Positions 1 through 12,594 are shown, numbered from the stretch's first letter. The stretch is 64,000 bases of DNA from Semisulcospira habei (GCA_036245525.1 BTPG01000001.1:179702749-179766748), one strand, 5' to 3'. The notes: a model not told the origin generated them from the sequence alone. Made by a program: numbers and translations.

Positions 1-3000
1 AGAAATAGGTGAAACATTGTGAAAAAAAAAAGTTTTTTCTCAAATACTATTTTCAAACCCAAACTTTGTGCAAAGATACCTGATGATAAGACCTTTATAG
101 GTTACAAGAGGTTGGCAAATGTGTGTGAAATGCCAGTTTCTGATAGATTTTTATTTTTATCAACATTTTTGCAAACTTTTGAATTAAATTTGTTACAAAG
201 GTAGCTGATGATAGGACCTTCCTATGCATACTAATTTAGTGGAATCATCACAAGATTAAAGGTCACTGGAAGGAAGGGGGTGTGTGTGGGGGGGGGGGGG
301 TGTGACAGGTGTGTGAAATAGCTTTTATTTTGAGAAATCATGGATTTTGCTGTTGCAGAAGCCAACTCTTTACTTACTGTCACAAAGGCCACACATATAA
401 ATCTGTCATACACATGAGCCATAAGAGCTTTGCCTTCGTTGTTATCCTTTTACTACACTGTTGCTGTTTGGCCCTTGCCCATCTATGTTAATGCGTACTA
501 GCTATTGAACGCGTTTTGGACACCCCATTTTCAGTCTGCCTTATTTTCAACCTTTTTATTTTAACAGCGTGCTAGCTTTGATAACACTCACTTGGCTAAC
601 TGATTAGGTGATATTGGAAAATGCGTGTGAGCTGAAAATAATGTTAGACTTTGGGATGAAATCCTCGTCTTCTTACCATTTTGGAAGTTTAAAGTATGAT
701 CAGAAAAAGTATTATAAGTTGACTACGCGACATGTTTGACATATCTAAGGTAGCAGGTGTCCTTTTGATGCCAGAAAATGTGATTATTCTGTTTTATAGC
801 AATCAGAAAAAAAATAGAAAACCATGTCTACCACATATCTTGTTTGAAATCATTGTGGGTTCTTGCCCAAATTTCTGTACTTTCGCATGATGCCGGTACT
901 ACAAATTGCATCACACCCTAATACTTTAAAGTTGAAAGCAGCGCACTTCCCAGCTGCACTGTGTGTCATTTCCATAAAGAATGTTAGGAGACTTATTTCA
1001 TCACTTTAGCTTCTGCTCTTGTTGGTGAATTGCTGCAAATTGAGATCATCAGTTGATGGAGCTAGAGTTTTTATTAAATCACACATTGTTAGTCCACCCT
1101 CAAATATGCCATGCAAGTGGTATAATTTTTTTTTTTCTATCAGTGCTTTTACAGTTTTTAATCAAGTTTGGTACAAATTAAGGTAGCTGATGAAAAGGCC
1201 TTTCTGTGCATACCCCCTGGCATTGGTCAAGGGTCATGGGATGTTGACAAGTGTGCCAATGCTAACATTTAGAGAGAGCATGGATTTTGAAGGTATAAAA
1301 GCAAACCTTTTACCTATGTTTGGACACTTGATCAACTGCTGATTTCATTGACCTGTCGGAAATGTCAAAGTCACAAAGGTTATAGTTATTTGGGTGTAAC
1401 GCCAAGCAGGCGACTAAGGCCATCTCACGGCGGAAAGTCACAAAGGTGAGATTAATTCGCAATCCACTTTGTCAGAAATATCAATCGTACTGGGCGCGTT
1501 AGAGCCCCGGGGCCAGTCAGCACCTGTATTGTAATCGGGCACCAAGCGGTTTGGGCCAAGATGTGGCAGGTACTGTAAAAACAGCCAATTTGTTGCTTTC
1601 ATACATAAAATGGCATCAGTAATTTCTGTTCACCTCGTATGTTGTTTGATGGAGCCAAAATGATCGGTGCATGTTATTTACACCAAATTTTTATTATCAC
1701 TATTTAATGGCTGTTCAGCATTTGCAAGTATGTGTGTGTATGAATGCCATGTTTTTGGGTGAGGAAATTAAAGTTTGCATAGTGGATGCTGTTATTGAAT
1801 AGTTTAACATAGTCTAGGATGATCCACTATCACCAACATACTGTGTGGTTTATATTAATCAAAATAATTTGTTTTTATTCCTACGTCACACGACCAATCT
1901 TTTTAACACAAACTGTACCATGTGACCTCGGTACACAAACCCTTATAGCAACTAATGGTGGGCGTCTTGTAGCCCTCTTTATGATGCGTCTTGGGTGCCA
2001 GTTTTGAAAGATCACCAAAACGTTCTAAAGTATAAAGTTACTTGTGTTATTGGAAACAATAGCCACACTACTAGAGTTCTTTTCAGCACACATATACAGC
2101 AATAGTGTGTAACAGACGACAGAAAGAGTCTTGGTGGAATCTAAGCACATGAGGGAGTGACGCAACTATTTTGTTTAAAAAATTTGAAAATCTTTTCCAT
2201 TGCATTACTCTGACAATTTTGCTGGTCATGCAGGTGGAAACGTCAAGAAAGATGTTATATTTTGTCATACGTCTATTCTCTATACATGTAAATACTGTTG
2301 ACGTTGGTCATGTCTGGCGTGATCCAGGTCAGACGACTTCAGCGTGATTTCTTTTATAATAACAGTGGAGGAATGAAAACAAATATATTATCAGGCCTTT
2401 TGGAGTACAATGGTTCCTTTGACCTCCCTCAGGGCTACAAGGGTCCGTGCAGCAAACCCTGCTACCACTAACTTATAATGTACATGTACATGAATCAAGC
2501 ATGTATAGCAAAATAACCAAATACCGTAGAAGAATAATTCTTGCTGTAACTTTGAGATCAAAAGAATAATTTTGCTTTAACTTTGAGATCATAACTACTG
2601 CTAACGGATGCAGCATGCTATGTGAATATTTATTGTTTAATTTTGGATTTATTGAATTTGAAAATGTGAAAAACAGACTTTGCAGTAACTTGGCACCATT
2701 TAGCTGGACTTGTGATCTGTAAATGACCAGGAGAACTTATTTTTTTCTACCAGATATATGTGCCAGCTTTCACCAATATTGTCCGTGGAACTGTACACTT
2801 GAGGTTGCTTGGATGCAGGTTCTGTCATGTATTTATTGCAAGACACTGAAGAAGTTTTTATATCATAGCTCTTGAGGCTTGATTATCAATGATATGGAGG
2901 CCTTGAAACGCTTGTGTGTAGATTGTATCAGGTCAATTCAACAGCGAAACAGGTATGACACTTTGGGCATAGTTATGGCTTCTCAGCAGAACTTTATTAT

Positions 3001-3036
3001 ATCCAGAACTTTTGTGTCATAAGCAGGTCTTGGCTT

Positions 3037-3102
3037 GTAAATCACCATCGCTCATGGTTTAACTTATATATATATATTAAACCATGATTGCTGATGATTA
3101 AC
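3037..3102. repeat. Hairpin-forming inverted repeat
   Basis: A perfect 10-bp palindromic pair, catggtttaa and ttaaaccatg, flanks an AT-rich loop containing (TA)n. The complementarity continues imperfectly outward for about 16 more bases on each side. A related half-arm (gtaaatcagcagtggccatgg) recurs near 3149. It may be a small MITE or a decayed inverted repeat. No transposase or target duplication is visible. Confidence 0.45.
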
Positions 3103-4098
3103 GAGCTGAGTAGCTAGAACTGTGCATCAAAAGGAAGTCAAGGCACGTAAATCAGCAGTGGCCATGGTGTAACATTAATCCCACTGTCGGATGATCCCTT
3201 TGTTGTATCATGCTGGTTTCACGGTTGGATTGACTTGATAGAGCTTACCAAAGCATTTTGATTGGTGTGTTTGTTGTTTGGGTTTTTTTTTCACAAATTT
3301 TTAAAAATAATATGAACAACTTTGAAATGGGGCGCAGTGGAGCGCTTTCAGTAGCGAGCACTTGATGTAAATTATGGCAGTAAAGCAACAAGGTAAAAGT
3401 TATGTCACATATAAACAGTTGTGTCTGTATAATGTACTTTTGGTACCAAGTGGTGTGTGTATGTGTCACTAAATATGTTCCACTGTTTCTGTTCTTGGGG
3501 GCTTGAAACTTTTGGAAGTTCTCTCAATCTAGAACTGCGAAGAGGGCCTCGAAGTGGGAGTGCTTATTGCACAGAAATTGTCACATTGACCCCGCATTAG
3601 AGTGCATAATTTTTGTCATATTCGCTTGAAAGTTTAGATTTAGCTTCATTCTGAATAGGCTTTGGATGAGTTGTTTAGCCAATTTTGTACCTCTTCAATT
3701 TTCTTGATTGATGATTAATTCATTTATTGAAAAGATCCATGTTAGGAAAAGTTGAACATTTGCACAGTGATGTAAATAATTGAAATGTGTCTTATTTTGC
3801 CCATGTGAGATATTCTCGTGCATGTCTTCATGTTGATGTGCATATTAGTCCATAATGTTACCATGAATCATATTAGACCATCTGGACCCCCAGCCGGGTC
3901 TGCCCTGGGGGACTTGGGTGGGGTTAACTGAGGGTCACCCTGGTCAGCCCCACAGGGTGGGTTTTTCCCTCTATTCTGGGGCGTGTGTTTCTGTTTACCT
4001 GTATTCACCTGTATTTTCCTTTTTTAAACGCTCCCTACTGTCTGCGCTGCATGTAGCTCTTGATATTGGATGTGTGTTGCTAAGTGGTCTTAGGTTTA

Positions 4099-4755
4099 TT
4101 TAGCGTATTAGACCGGCTGGCGATATACGTTCAATATTCTGTTTAGTTGGGTTTTTTCACAAGCAGTGCAGGCACGTTCTGGGAAAGTCTTGTTGCTGTC
4201 AGGACGTTAAGCAATGTTCAAATACTACTACAAATACTAGACCATCTGGTGACATAATTCAGTATTCTGGTGGTTTTTTAGGGGTTTTCTTCACAATCAG
4301 TGCAGGAAAGTCCTGAGAAATTCTTGTTTTGACGGGATGTGTGAGCAATGTATACCCAACCATCCATTTACCTTTATTTTCCTTCTTTAACGTCTCCTTT
4401 GTGCTTCCTAGTCTTTGATAGTGGGTGTTTATTGCGAAATGTTCTGATACGTCTAAGAGCTGATAATTTATGCGTTTGTAGTTAACACAATTTTCAATAT
4501 CATTTTCCATAGATGGTGCATATTTTCTAATTGTAATGATTTTCTACTCTTTTCTTTGTTAACTAGGATACAACAAATTCAAATTGGCATGAAGGTGCAT
4601 CGTCCTCAGCATGTCTTAGGTTTATATAGTGTATTGGACCAGCTGGTCACTTAGTTCAGTTTTATTTTTTTATTTACAAGCAGGGCAGGCACATCCTGAG
4701 AAAGTATTGTTGCTGTAGGGACGTTAAGCACTCTACAACCAACCAACCAGCTTGC
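4099..4755 (+). repeat. Three related SINE-like 3' segments
   Basis: Three related segments start near 4104, 4234 and 4630. Each begins with 'ttagacc..ctgg'-like sequence, continues through 'acaagcagtgcaggcac..cctgagaaag' and ends in 'ttgctgt.aggacgttaagca'. The last ends in a tail of ccaaccaacca. Tails of this type are common in molluscan tRNA-derived SINEs (established knowledge, recalled). The tRNA heads are not evident, so these are probably truncated copies. Confidence 0.45.
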
Positions 4756-5919
4756 ACTATGCCAGTCTACAAAAGTGCAACTAGCGCAAAGTGCTGTGCA
4801 TCACTTGGTATTTATGTGTACCACTGCCAGCTTGCTTGGATCAGACGGTAGGGTGGGTTAGTGTGGATGAGAATGATAAGCTTACAAATAGGAACAGCTT
4901 TGGGCTTGATTATTGCATCATGTTATAATAGCCTGTGTTGTGCCTCCATAACATGAAGTGCTGCAGCTGTGTCATCAACAATTCTGTATTGAGTTTACCA
5001 TCACATCAACTGTGTGCATGTACGTTCAGTTGCAATGCTGTGCCAGAATGTATGTCTAATGTTGCCCTGTTGCAAATTGTAGGGTTCCATAAACCATCAC
5101 AGAATGTAGGGCATGGTCTCGTAAGATGTAAACAAAAATTGTTAAAAAAATTAAATTGTACTCGGGTGACCACTATGCACAACAGACATGAATGGCAGTG
5201 AGACAACTGTTGTATACTAACTGGACTGAATGAGGTCATTTGTGTTGAAATTGAGTTTGTTCATATACATGTAACATGTAATATATTCTGGTGATAAAAA
5301 AATAGATTAAAGTTGGTGTAAATCGGTCTGTTGGGTTACAAAACTTTTCTTGCATGTGTGTTGTGTTTGATTTGTTCGTTGTTATAAATTCATGTATATG
5401 AGAAGTATACACATGAATACAATGGGAAGCTGTTCAAACATATTTCCAGTCAAATCTTATATTCTTTTTTTTTTTATTTTTTATTATTGAGTCCTAACAC
5501 TGATCTTTTCAGAGGTGTCCTGAAATCATTACCAGTCCAATATATCGTGCTATAGATTGACCATGACAGTTCAAAGGAGATGCCTGAATATCTTGGTGGC
5601 AGGAGGTGGTAAGATTCCCAGGCACTACCCTTGAAATATCATTGTTTGCTGAAGTTGTTAGGCTTCAAAGGGTGAATGAGTTGGAGAATATAATGAATTA
5701 AAAGACACCAAGTTGAGCGAGCAACGGCTTCATCGTCCAATGTACAGCAACACATTATCTGTGATACTAACAATAAATACAACATCTAAGTAACTAAGAG
5801 CGTGCAATTTTCACCTCTTAAAAGCTGTCTGCATGTATAGCCTTACACGCTTATGTGCAACAACACACTTTTACTGCAGATCAGAGAGTGCACAGTTGCA
5901 TTGTGCCAGTGCACCAAGT

Positions 5920-6152
5920 GGGGCGGTCCGTAGCGCAGCGGTAAAAGTGCCTGCCACCAATGCAAGAGGTGTGAGGTTCGATTCCCGGTTTCGGCGTCAG
6001 ACTTTTCTCCTCTAGTAAGTGTCGCCATTCATTCGGGCGGACCGTCGGGGGTTCTTTCTCCGGGTACTCCGGCTCTTTCCTCCCCCACGAATTTGGTATT
6101 AATTTCAGTCCACTTAATCAAATTTCAAAAATATAAAAAACGATTTAAATTT
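5920..6152 (+). repeat. tRNA-derived SINE, truncated by gap
   Basis: A tRNA-like head carries an A-box-like tagcgcagcgg (5931-5941) and a B-box-like ggttcgattcc (5975-5985), spaced as in an RNA polymerase III internal promoter. The body follows, containing ccgggtactccgg (around 6060), typical of invertebrate SINEs. The 3' end is lost in the assembly gap. A functional tRNA gene is unlikely because no clean acceptor stem or cloverleaf closes. Confidence 0.7.
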
Positions 6153-6652
6153 NNNNNNNNNNNNNNNNNNNNNNNNNNNNNNNNNNNNNNNNNNNNNNNN
6201 NNNNNNNNNNNNNNNNNNNNNNNNNNNNNNNNNNNNNNNNNNNNNNNNNNNNNNNNNNNNNNNNNNNNNNNNNNNNNNNNNNNNNNNNNNNNNNNNNNNN
6301 NNNNNNNNNNNNNNNNNNNNNNNNNNNNNNNNNNNNNNNNNNNNNNNNNNNNNNNNNNNNNNNNNNNNNNNNNNNNNNNNNNNNNNNNNNNNNNNNNNNN
6401 NNNNNNNNNNNNNNNNNNNNNNNNNNNNNNNNNNNNNNNNNNNNNNNNNNNNNNNNNNNNNNNNNNNNNNNNNNNNNNNNNNNNNNNNNNNNNNNNNNNN
6501 NNNNNNNNNNNNNNNNNNNNNNNNNNNNNNNNNNNNNNNNNNNNNNNNNNNNNNNNNNNNNNNNNNNNNNNNNNNNNNNNNNNNNNNNNNNNNNNNNNNN
6601 NNNNNNNNNNNNNNNNNNNNNNNNNNNNNNNNNNNNNNNNNNNNNNNNNNNN
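6153..6652. other. Assembly gap (500 N)
   Basis: Exactly 500 N, probably a placeholder of unknown true length. SINE/host sequence lies on the left and the middle of a Polinton packaging ATPase on the right. The left part of copy A (polymerase, integrase and left terminus) is therefore either missing from the assembly or truly deleted. Confidence 0.95.
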
Positions 6653-7098
6653 AAACAGATAAACTTTAACTGTTCTCGAAAATCTTTCAGTACAGCATTA
6701 TATTTCTGAGTGAGAATCCATACACTGACGTTTGCGTGTCTGCCACTGAAAGCAAGTTCTGCTAATGTGTTTCTCTTTTTGACAATGTCTTTCTCTGCAG
6801 AACAGTGATCAACAATAAACAATGTTGACTGTCCTTCAAATTGCTTGTAAAAATATTATAGGTAGTCATTTAGTTTTTTCTCAGGGTCAACTAAGTAAAT
6901 GTTGTTGTCAGTCCAAATGAATAAACGGTTGTGATAAGCTTTGTTGTGTTTAATAGTAGGACAAAATATTACAATGTTTTCAAAGTGGTGTATGTATCTT
7001 GTTTGTAATAGGTTAAGAACAAATTCAGTTTTCCCACACCCTGTGGCACCACAAAACAATCCACAGTGTGGGTCAAGGGTCATCAAGCTCCGGTTCAT
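6653..7098 (-). pseudogene. Packaging ATPase, copy A (partial, broken)
   Basis: FtsK/HerA superfamily DNA-packaging ATPase of the poxvirus A32 type, which would pump genome into capsids. The start is chosen at 7098 because copies B and C begin at the same Met, preceded by an ATTAAA-type motif; it lies about 19 bp from the MCP stop. Walker A GATGCGKT is intact. A TAA replaces a sense codon near 6858. The Walker B region reads VDHCSAE where the other copies have VDDCSAE, so a key acidic residue is lost. The C-terminus falls in the gap. Confidence 0.85.
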
Positions 7099-7117
7099 TT
7101 TAATACACAATATAATT

Positions 7118-8400
7118 TTAATATATGTGTCCACTCAGTCTGCTTTCTGCAATATTGAGTTGTGCATCATAAATCAAATACAAATATATGTTTATGGCTG
7201 CAGCAGTTTCAACCTTCTTTTGTATCTGAATTGTTATTCCATCACTGCCGTTCTCAACAGTTCGACCTGACCCATGAAGATAGTCGTCATCTGTACTACG
7301 AAGGTCTAGCCAAAGAGCATACTTATTTGTAAGGTATTGACCAATCCTTACGTCATACAGATGTAAATCTTTGCACGCAATGTTTGCAGGTTTATCTCTA
7401 ATCCTTCCACCCGCAAAAAACTTTGTGATCTCATTGTAGTGTTGATAAGGTAACAAACCTGAAGCGTACACTTGATTAGGACAGCCTTCGATTGTACAAG
7501 ACAAATGTGTAATCTTTGGATTGTAGAATTTTTCTGAATCCCTTTTGTATGGAGCCGCGGGTTGAACAAACAACATGAGTATACCTTTCAGTGACCTGGC
7601 AGGTGTGTTCAAGTTTATATTCCACATTGGGTCGCTCTTGTCTTTATTGTTTAAACTATGTCTAATCACTCGGTCATAATAAATTGGAAGTCTTGACTGG
7701 TATTGATTTTGAATGAGTCTGGCTAGTTCAGTATGTGTGACAATTTCATATTCCAAAGAAATGTTAGAGATCTTATATGTTGCACTGAGATCAGATGATT
7801 TTATAACTTTGGAGTAGTCATTGAAAGTTAGTTCAAAACTCAGACGGTCATTCAGTGCCCCTTGATAATAAGGCAAATGTGCTGTTAGGATTTCAAACTC
7901 AAGTGGAATGAAAAATCTGGTTCCATATGTTTCTGCTATAATAACTTCCTTGGCTACCCCAGTAGTTACCTTATCTCCAGCATCGATTCGAAGTTTACCA
8001 ACATTATCAGACTGTATGCCTTGATAAATACGGTCTTCTCGTTCTTCTCTTGTGAGCCAAAGATCTTTGTAACAGTAAAACACATCAGCATCATCAAGAC
8101 TAAACACTTCCTGTCCTTCAAGTTTTACTTTAATAGTTCTAACAATTGCTCTGCCAAGATTGTCAACCAGTGTTCTGTTTGCATCTGCGTCTGATGATAG
8201 TTCAATATTAAATGCTAGGCGTGCAGTGCCAGGAACAATAACGTCACTGAGACCTAGGTTTGGAAACTTGACTGTAAGAGTTTGGTTCTGGTCTATGGTA
8301 CTTGGATTGTTTGTGATGACGATTGTCTAATGCCCTTAACACCAAGAGGCTCACGTAGTTTTCTGTATGGGTCTAACTTTGATCCGTAAGACTGTGTCAT
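7118..8400 (-). pseudogene. Major capsid protein candidate, copy A (frameshifted)
   Basis: Homologue of the intact 426-residue protein of copy C (60217-61497). The conserved start MTQSYGS lies at 8400. A 4-bp deletion near 8321 (one 'gatt' lost from gattgatt) shifts the frame around codon 26. The rest is open from the FSLDDADVF segment to the stop. It lies next to the packaging ATPase, as capsid genes of this virus class usually do. It has no transmembrane segment and is rich in predicted beta structure. The capsid role is inferred, not shown. Confidence 0.7.
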
Positions 8401-8440
8401 TTTTATTATGCACAATAAAAAATATTAAATTAATAAAACA
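8401..8440. promoter_or_regulatory. Divergent promoter region, MCP / coiled-coil gene
   Basis: A 40-bp AT-only-like spacer between divergent start codons. AATAAAA-type words lie immediately upstream of the start in both directions. Equivalent spacers are kept in copies B (41821-41861) and C (61498-61538). The conservation and the lack of room for anything else suggest a bidirectional promoter. This is inference. Confidence 0.5.
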
Positions 8441-9679
8441 ATGGCAGCAGGAGGATTTAATCATGAAGATTTTGAAATGGATGTCATGGATGCCTCAGAT
8501 ACCAGAATCACAGATATGACTGGAATGGTAACTAGTAGTAGTATGTATCATGAACTGTTAAAAGACAAAGTAAACTCATTTTATGACAGTGTTGGAGCGC
8601 GTCCAGATGTAATAGATCCTAATCAGTTTGAATTTGATAAAGGACACTTATTTGTAAATACAGACAGAGGGAAAATAAATCTAACACATAAAAACAATCC
8701 TTCTAAGTTTAGAGCTTTAAGTACAATTAAAGGTGAAGTCGGTGGTAACTCTGGGTTGGCAAGGTACCTTGGAATTGGAGGCTCTCCTGTCACGCCAAGA
8801 CTGGTTAGTGCGCTTCACGACACGCAAACAAAGTTGCCAACAGGGCAACAAATTGAAATGGCACCTGTAACAAGCCTACCAGAAATAGCAAACACAGTGA
8901 TACAAGAAACTTCATTTACTGAAGGACAAATAAACGATGCTATGAAAACAATAGATGACCCACCTTTGTCAATGCGGGAGATTATAGGGTTGGATAAATC
9001 ATTACAGACAATAAGAGGAGAGATGGTAAATAATGTTGCCAAACTAGGTGAGCTTGATAAACACATAAAACGTGAAAAAGATAAACTGGCTACCGCAGAC
9101 AATGGGAATCTTGACACAAAAATGAAAGAAAGAATCCAACACAGATTAAATGATTTGCAGATAGAAAGATCAGGGCGGTTAGAAACAATTAGTATTGGAA
9201 GACAAAAACTGAAAACGCAGGTCAACAGGATTAGAGAAACTATTCAGAAAATACTTCACGAAGACACTACTCTGGCTGAGAGATTGAAAACACTTTTCAG
9301 AGAACAGGGTATCACAATTGCTAGTTTAATTACTGCTCTTGGATTTATTATTAGTACTGTTGTGTTAGCTGTCTCCGGTAGTGGTGGGGGTGGTGGGGGT
9401 CCAACCCCGGCACCACCAGGTCCACCGGCCCCAACTGACCCAAAAGATTTACAGTCATGGGTAAAGAAACAACTGTCTCACATATCAGACTTGCTTAAGA
9501 AATTGGCTCTGAAAGCAATGGACGCTTTGCCTGGTATTATAGGCACAGTTGTCAGTTGGCTTATTACTACAGCATCAAAGGTAGTTGGGTTTATGGCAGA
9601 ACATGTGTGGGTATTTTTGGTTACAGTAGGAGGGTTATTTAATGAAACAGATAAAGAAGTAATACCCCTAATCCAGTGA
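8441..9679 (+). pseudogene. Coiled-coil membrane protein, copy A (C-terminus frameshifted)
   Basis: Homologue of the 410-residue protein of copy C (61539-62771). In order: an acidic N-terminus; a long charged helical region with coiled-coil character (about residues 185-285); a hydrophobic segment ITIASLITALGFIIS; a Gly-rich then Pro-rich linker; and a second hydrophobic region. An 11-bp deletion near 9635, relative to copy B, removes LMVGYLMK and gives an aberrant tail. I recall similar proteins as uncharacterised ORFs in cnidarian and molluscan genomes, but no function is known to me. It may be a virion membrane or scaffold component. Confidence 0.7.
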
Positions 9680-10868
9680 GGCCTATTACCAATGCTGTTC
9701 TCTCTGACTCATGTGTGTCAGGGGTTGACTGTACTGGTTGTATGGGTGCCGGTGTTGGGGCCGGAGCCGGGGCCGAGGGTGTTACCGTCTGTAATGGTTT
9801 TAATGACTGTACACAGTTGTGGCACCCAAGTTTACAGATTGATTGAGTCCTAATTTTTGATCACGACCTGCAACAATGATTTCATTATTATAATTTGTTA
9901 TTGTACCCATTTGGAGTTGGTCAGATGGCAACATGTATCACCCGATGCCAACTACAAAGTCAACTTTTGATCTCGCATATCTGAGAACGTCTTGGTAACG
10001 CTGTATGCTTGATGGGAGATCAACCACTGAATTAATTGAATCTTCAAGATTTGCAAGAAATTGTTTTTGTGCTTCAAATTTACCACTTCCATTCAAAATA
10101 TTCGATTTTGTTAATGATTGTGCTCCTAGTAAACACCAGACATATGTTCTGATTGACTCATTGACGCGCTCGACTCCCGCTTGAGTAAACCCATCACTCT
10201 TGTCTAAAATAAATGTGGTCCACGCATTAGACTGTTTTTGCTCAATGGAACCTATCCAGACTTGTGATTTTGATGAGAATGAAGTGTAACCAGGGTAGTA
10301 ATCTTGTGGGTATTGTCTGTGACTCAGCATAATACAATGTACCCATACCATTGTGATCATCAAGTTTTTGTGTGAAGTCATACTTAGGGCTTATGTTAAA
10401 TTCATTACATATGCGTTCAAATGCTTTCATATCCATGGGGTTGTTATACCTGTTGAAACTGGATTCAGTGGGTAGAGGTGTATGCAGTTCTGACAGTATA
10501 CGTCTAAGCTGGTAATAAACATGAAAACGATACACAGACCTAATCAGTTTGTTTGAGTAATTCAAGTGGTCTGTAAATGAAACACCACAGCCTGTAGTTG
10601 AACATAGTATTGCAAAGTTGAGTTGGTTTTGAAACATCTGTAGTGGACTTGAGGACCACTTTCTTGCAGTAGCATCATCTGTTATTGGAGGGTTTAGGTA
10701 ATGATCAAAGGGGTTGGGTACTTTCACTTGAAATAAATCTTGTTCGCTTACAGCTATATCAAGCTGGTTTAGTTGAATTATTTTCTGTTCATAAGTAGGT
10801 GCAAATTTGGCATTCACATTAAATTGAAATGCATTTGTAGTAACGCTTGTTGGTAATTTAAATTCCAT
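9639..10868 (-). pseudogene. Large minor virion protein candidate, copy A (broken)
   Basis: About 400 codons. The N-terminal part (from MEFKLPTSV) and middle are open in two different frames that break near 10330. The C-terminal part holds a Pro-rich stretch and a hydrophobic anchor (ALVIGLTGLGVLLLYLF). Its 3' end overlaps the coiled-coil gene antisense by about 40 bp. The start at 10868 is shared with copy B and faces the penton-like gene across a 23-bp spacer. No known domain was recognised. The C-terminal anchor suggests a membrane-associated structural protein. Confidence 0.65.
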
Positions 10869-10891
10869 CTTTTTTTTATGAGATAATAAAA
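10869..10891. promoter_or_regulatory. Divergent promoter region, minor protein / penton-like gene
   Basis: A 23-bp spacer separates two divergent start codons. It reads ATAATAAAA directly before the plus-strand ATG and an A-run before the minus-strand ATG. The equivalent spacer in copy B is 44436-44457. This is very compact for a bidirectional promoter. The regulatory role is inferred from conservation and position. Confidence 0.45.
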
Positions 10892-11710
10892 ATGTTTATT
10901 ACCTTAACAAATCTTGATACTAGCAAACCAGTGTGGTTAACTAATGGGATTGATAATCGTGATGGTAGCAAGGCTGTAGCTATCCATGAAATGTTCTTTA
11001 CAGTAAAATGGTTTAATGTAACAGATGATATAAATTATTATGTATCTGTTAGTAATGAATCCTCTCCTATTGAGAACCATAAAATAACATCTGGGTATTA
11101 TGACTTTTGTACATTAGCTAACTGGTTTCAAAGTAAAATAAAAATTAAAGCAACTTTAAATCCAGCTAACTTACTTGTTACATTAGAATTTTCTTCTGAG
11201 CTTAGGATAACATTTTCAGATGATCTTCTATTATTACTTGGTTTAATAAATGAAACTGAAGCTAAAACAAAGCTTTGGAAAAAAGAGATGATTGATGAAA
11301 AATTAACTGGAAAATATCCTGGAAAAATTAACTGGAAAATATAGGGCAGGGGATCTAACTGTTGTCTGTCCAGCGCTGTGATTCCCCTTGGTTTGCATAC
11401 AATTCTGCCAGCGCTAGCCTCACCTATCTGGTTTGTGAGTGTTCATTTGTCAGTACATACAGTACTAAATGTTTATTTGAAAGAACTGAACACAACTGAG
11501 AATGTTCACAATGGAAAGCCTTCAACTTTGTTGAGATGCTTACCAACTGGAACTGCACCCTATTGTGAAAGTGTGGTTGCTAGATTTTATAATTTGCAGT
11601 TAAAAAAATTAGGTTCTAGTTTCTTTGAGTCACTGAGTATATCTGTAACTAATCAGGATAACAAACCAGTTGTTATGCATGATTTTAGTGTTGTGTTGGA
11701 AATTAAATAA
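10892..11710 (+). pseudogene. Penton-like minor capsid protein, copy A (interrupted)
   Basis: The first part is open to 11344. About 100 bp of unrelated sequence (roughly 11345-11440) then interrupts it, and the second part resumes in another frame to 11710. The pattern of a GYYDFCT-like segment, a hydrophobic LLLLLGL, then PSTLLRC and a C-terminal 'KPVVMHDFSVVLEIK' resembles the single-jelly-roll penton-like proteins of Polintons as I recall them. It would form capsid vertices. It is preceded directly by AATAAAA. Confidence 0.55.
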
Positions 11711-11730
11711 TTTTATTTTTGTTTATAAAA

Positions 11731-12594
11731 ATGAGTGGCCTTGGTCCAAAGCCGAGAATCATACCAGTTGCATGTCCAGTAACAGAGTTGAAAGATTTGG
11801 CAGACGTATAGGATTTTGAGAAGGAAGGGGAAATTGGAGAAATATATGGTTTTGAACTTGATTCAACTGGTATGTACAAGCGGAAAGTAATTGTTGACAT
11901 GAAAGACGGTGAAAGACAGATTCCTAAACTTGGTCAGCTGCATGATGTTACTGTACCTACTCCAGTATATAACGTGCCCTACAACTTAATACATGTGGGT
12001 AATAAGTGGGTTGTTTCACCTGTGCCGGCACCAGCACCCGTAATTGACTGGGACATAAAGATTGAATTTATTAGTCCTTATGTATACACTGATGACGAAG
12101 GCGCCTTAGTGTTTAGGAAAGTTGTTAATTCTGGGCCGCTGATTGCAAGCCTTGTTCCAAGTTTTGCCCCAGACAACAATAGCAGAGATAAACTGAAAGT
12201 TGAAAATTATGAGAAACGACGGTATCTTCTTACAACTAGAAAGGGAAGATCAGATACTTCTGTTGTGTTTATGCCAGCAAGCTTAGTCGTGGCTAGAGAA
12301 GCAACAATAGTATTTGAAATTATCTTGAGATCTATAGCTTCTGTGAAAGAGGCAAATATTGCACAGGGAATAAAACTTACATGGGATGAAACAGTATCAG
12401 AATCAACAAAGGTCTTTATTGCTATTACCAAAAATGTAGATGTTATTAATGTTTCGAGCAGTATTCCCGCTGTCAAAGTGGTGGTTGACAAAACAACTTT
12501 TGTTCGTCTAAGTTACATAAACCTTGAACACATTGATCTTGTTTCATTTTATTATGCCAGCAAATTGTATACTTTGACGAGTTGCAAAATGTAA
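11731..12594 (+). pseudogene. p290 protein, copy A (nonsense and late frameshift)
   Basis: Same gene as the intact copy B version (45186-46058). A TAG at 11809-11811 (codon 27; CAG in copy B) interrupts it, and a 1-bp deletion near 12573 alters the last residues. The start is preceded by TTTATAAAA. It contains a region rich in short beta-strand-like segments and a Pro/Ala stretch around residue 100. No domain was recognised. Its place between the penton-like and p224 genes suggests a virion component. Confidence 0.7.

Larger units (their letters stand above)
1..5919. other. Non-coding flanking DNA, no gene recognised
   Basis: AT-rich sequence with only short chance open frames, none with a recognisable domain. 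It holds a G-rich low-complexity run near 281-302, a hairpin near 3.05 kb and repeated SINE-like segments near 4.1-4.75 kb. It is probably intergenic or intronic host DNA. Exons of a host gene too short to recognise cannot be excluded. Confidence 0.6.

Noticed and set aside
4935..5239. Overlapping 77- and 88-codon frames on opposite strands near 5 kb
   Set aside because: No domain, no splice-compatible neighbours and no conservation evidence; consistent with chance.
5920..5997. Possible functional tRNA gene
   Set aside because: A and B boxes are present but the acceptor stem does not pair and a SINE body follows.
6093..6822. Open frames running through the N gap
   Set aside because: They contain only undetermined residues across the gap.
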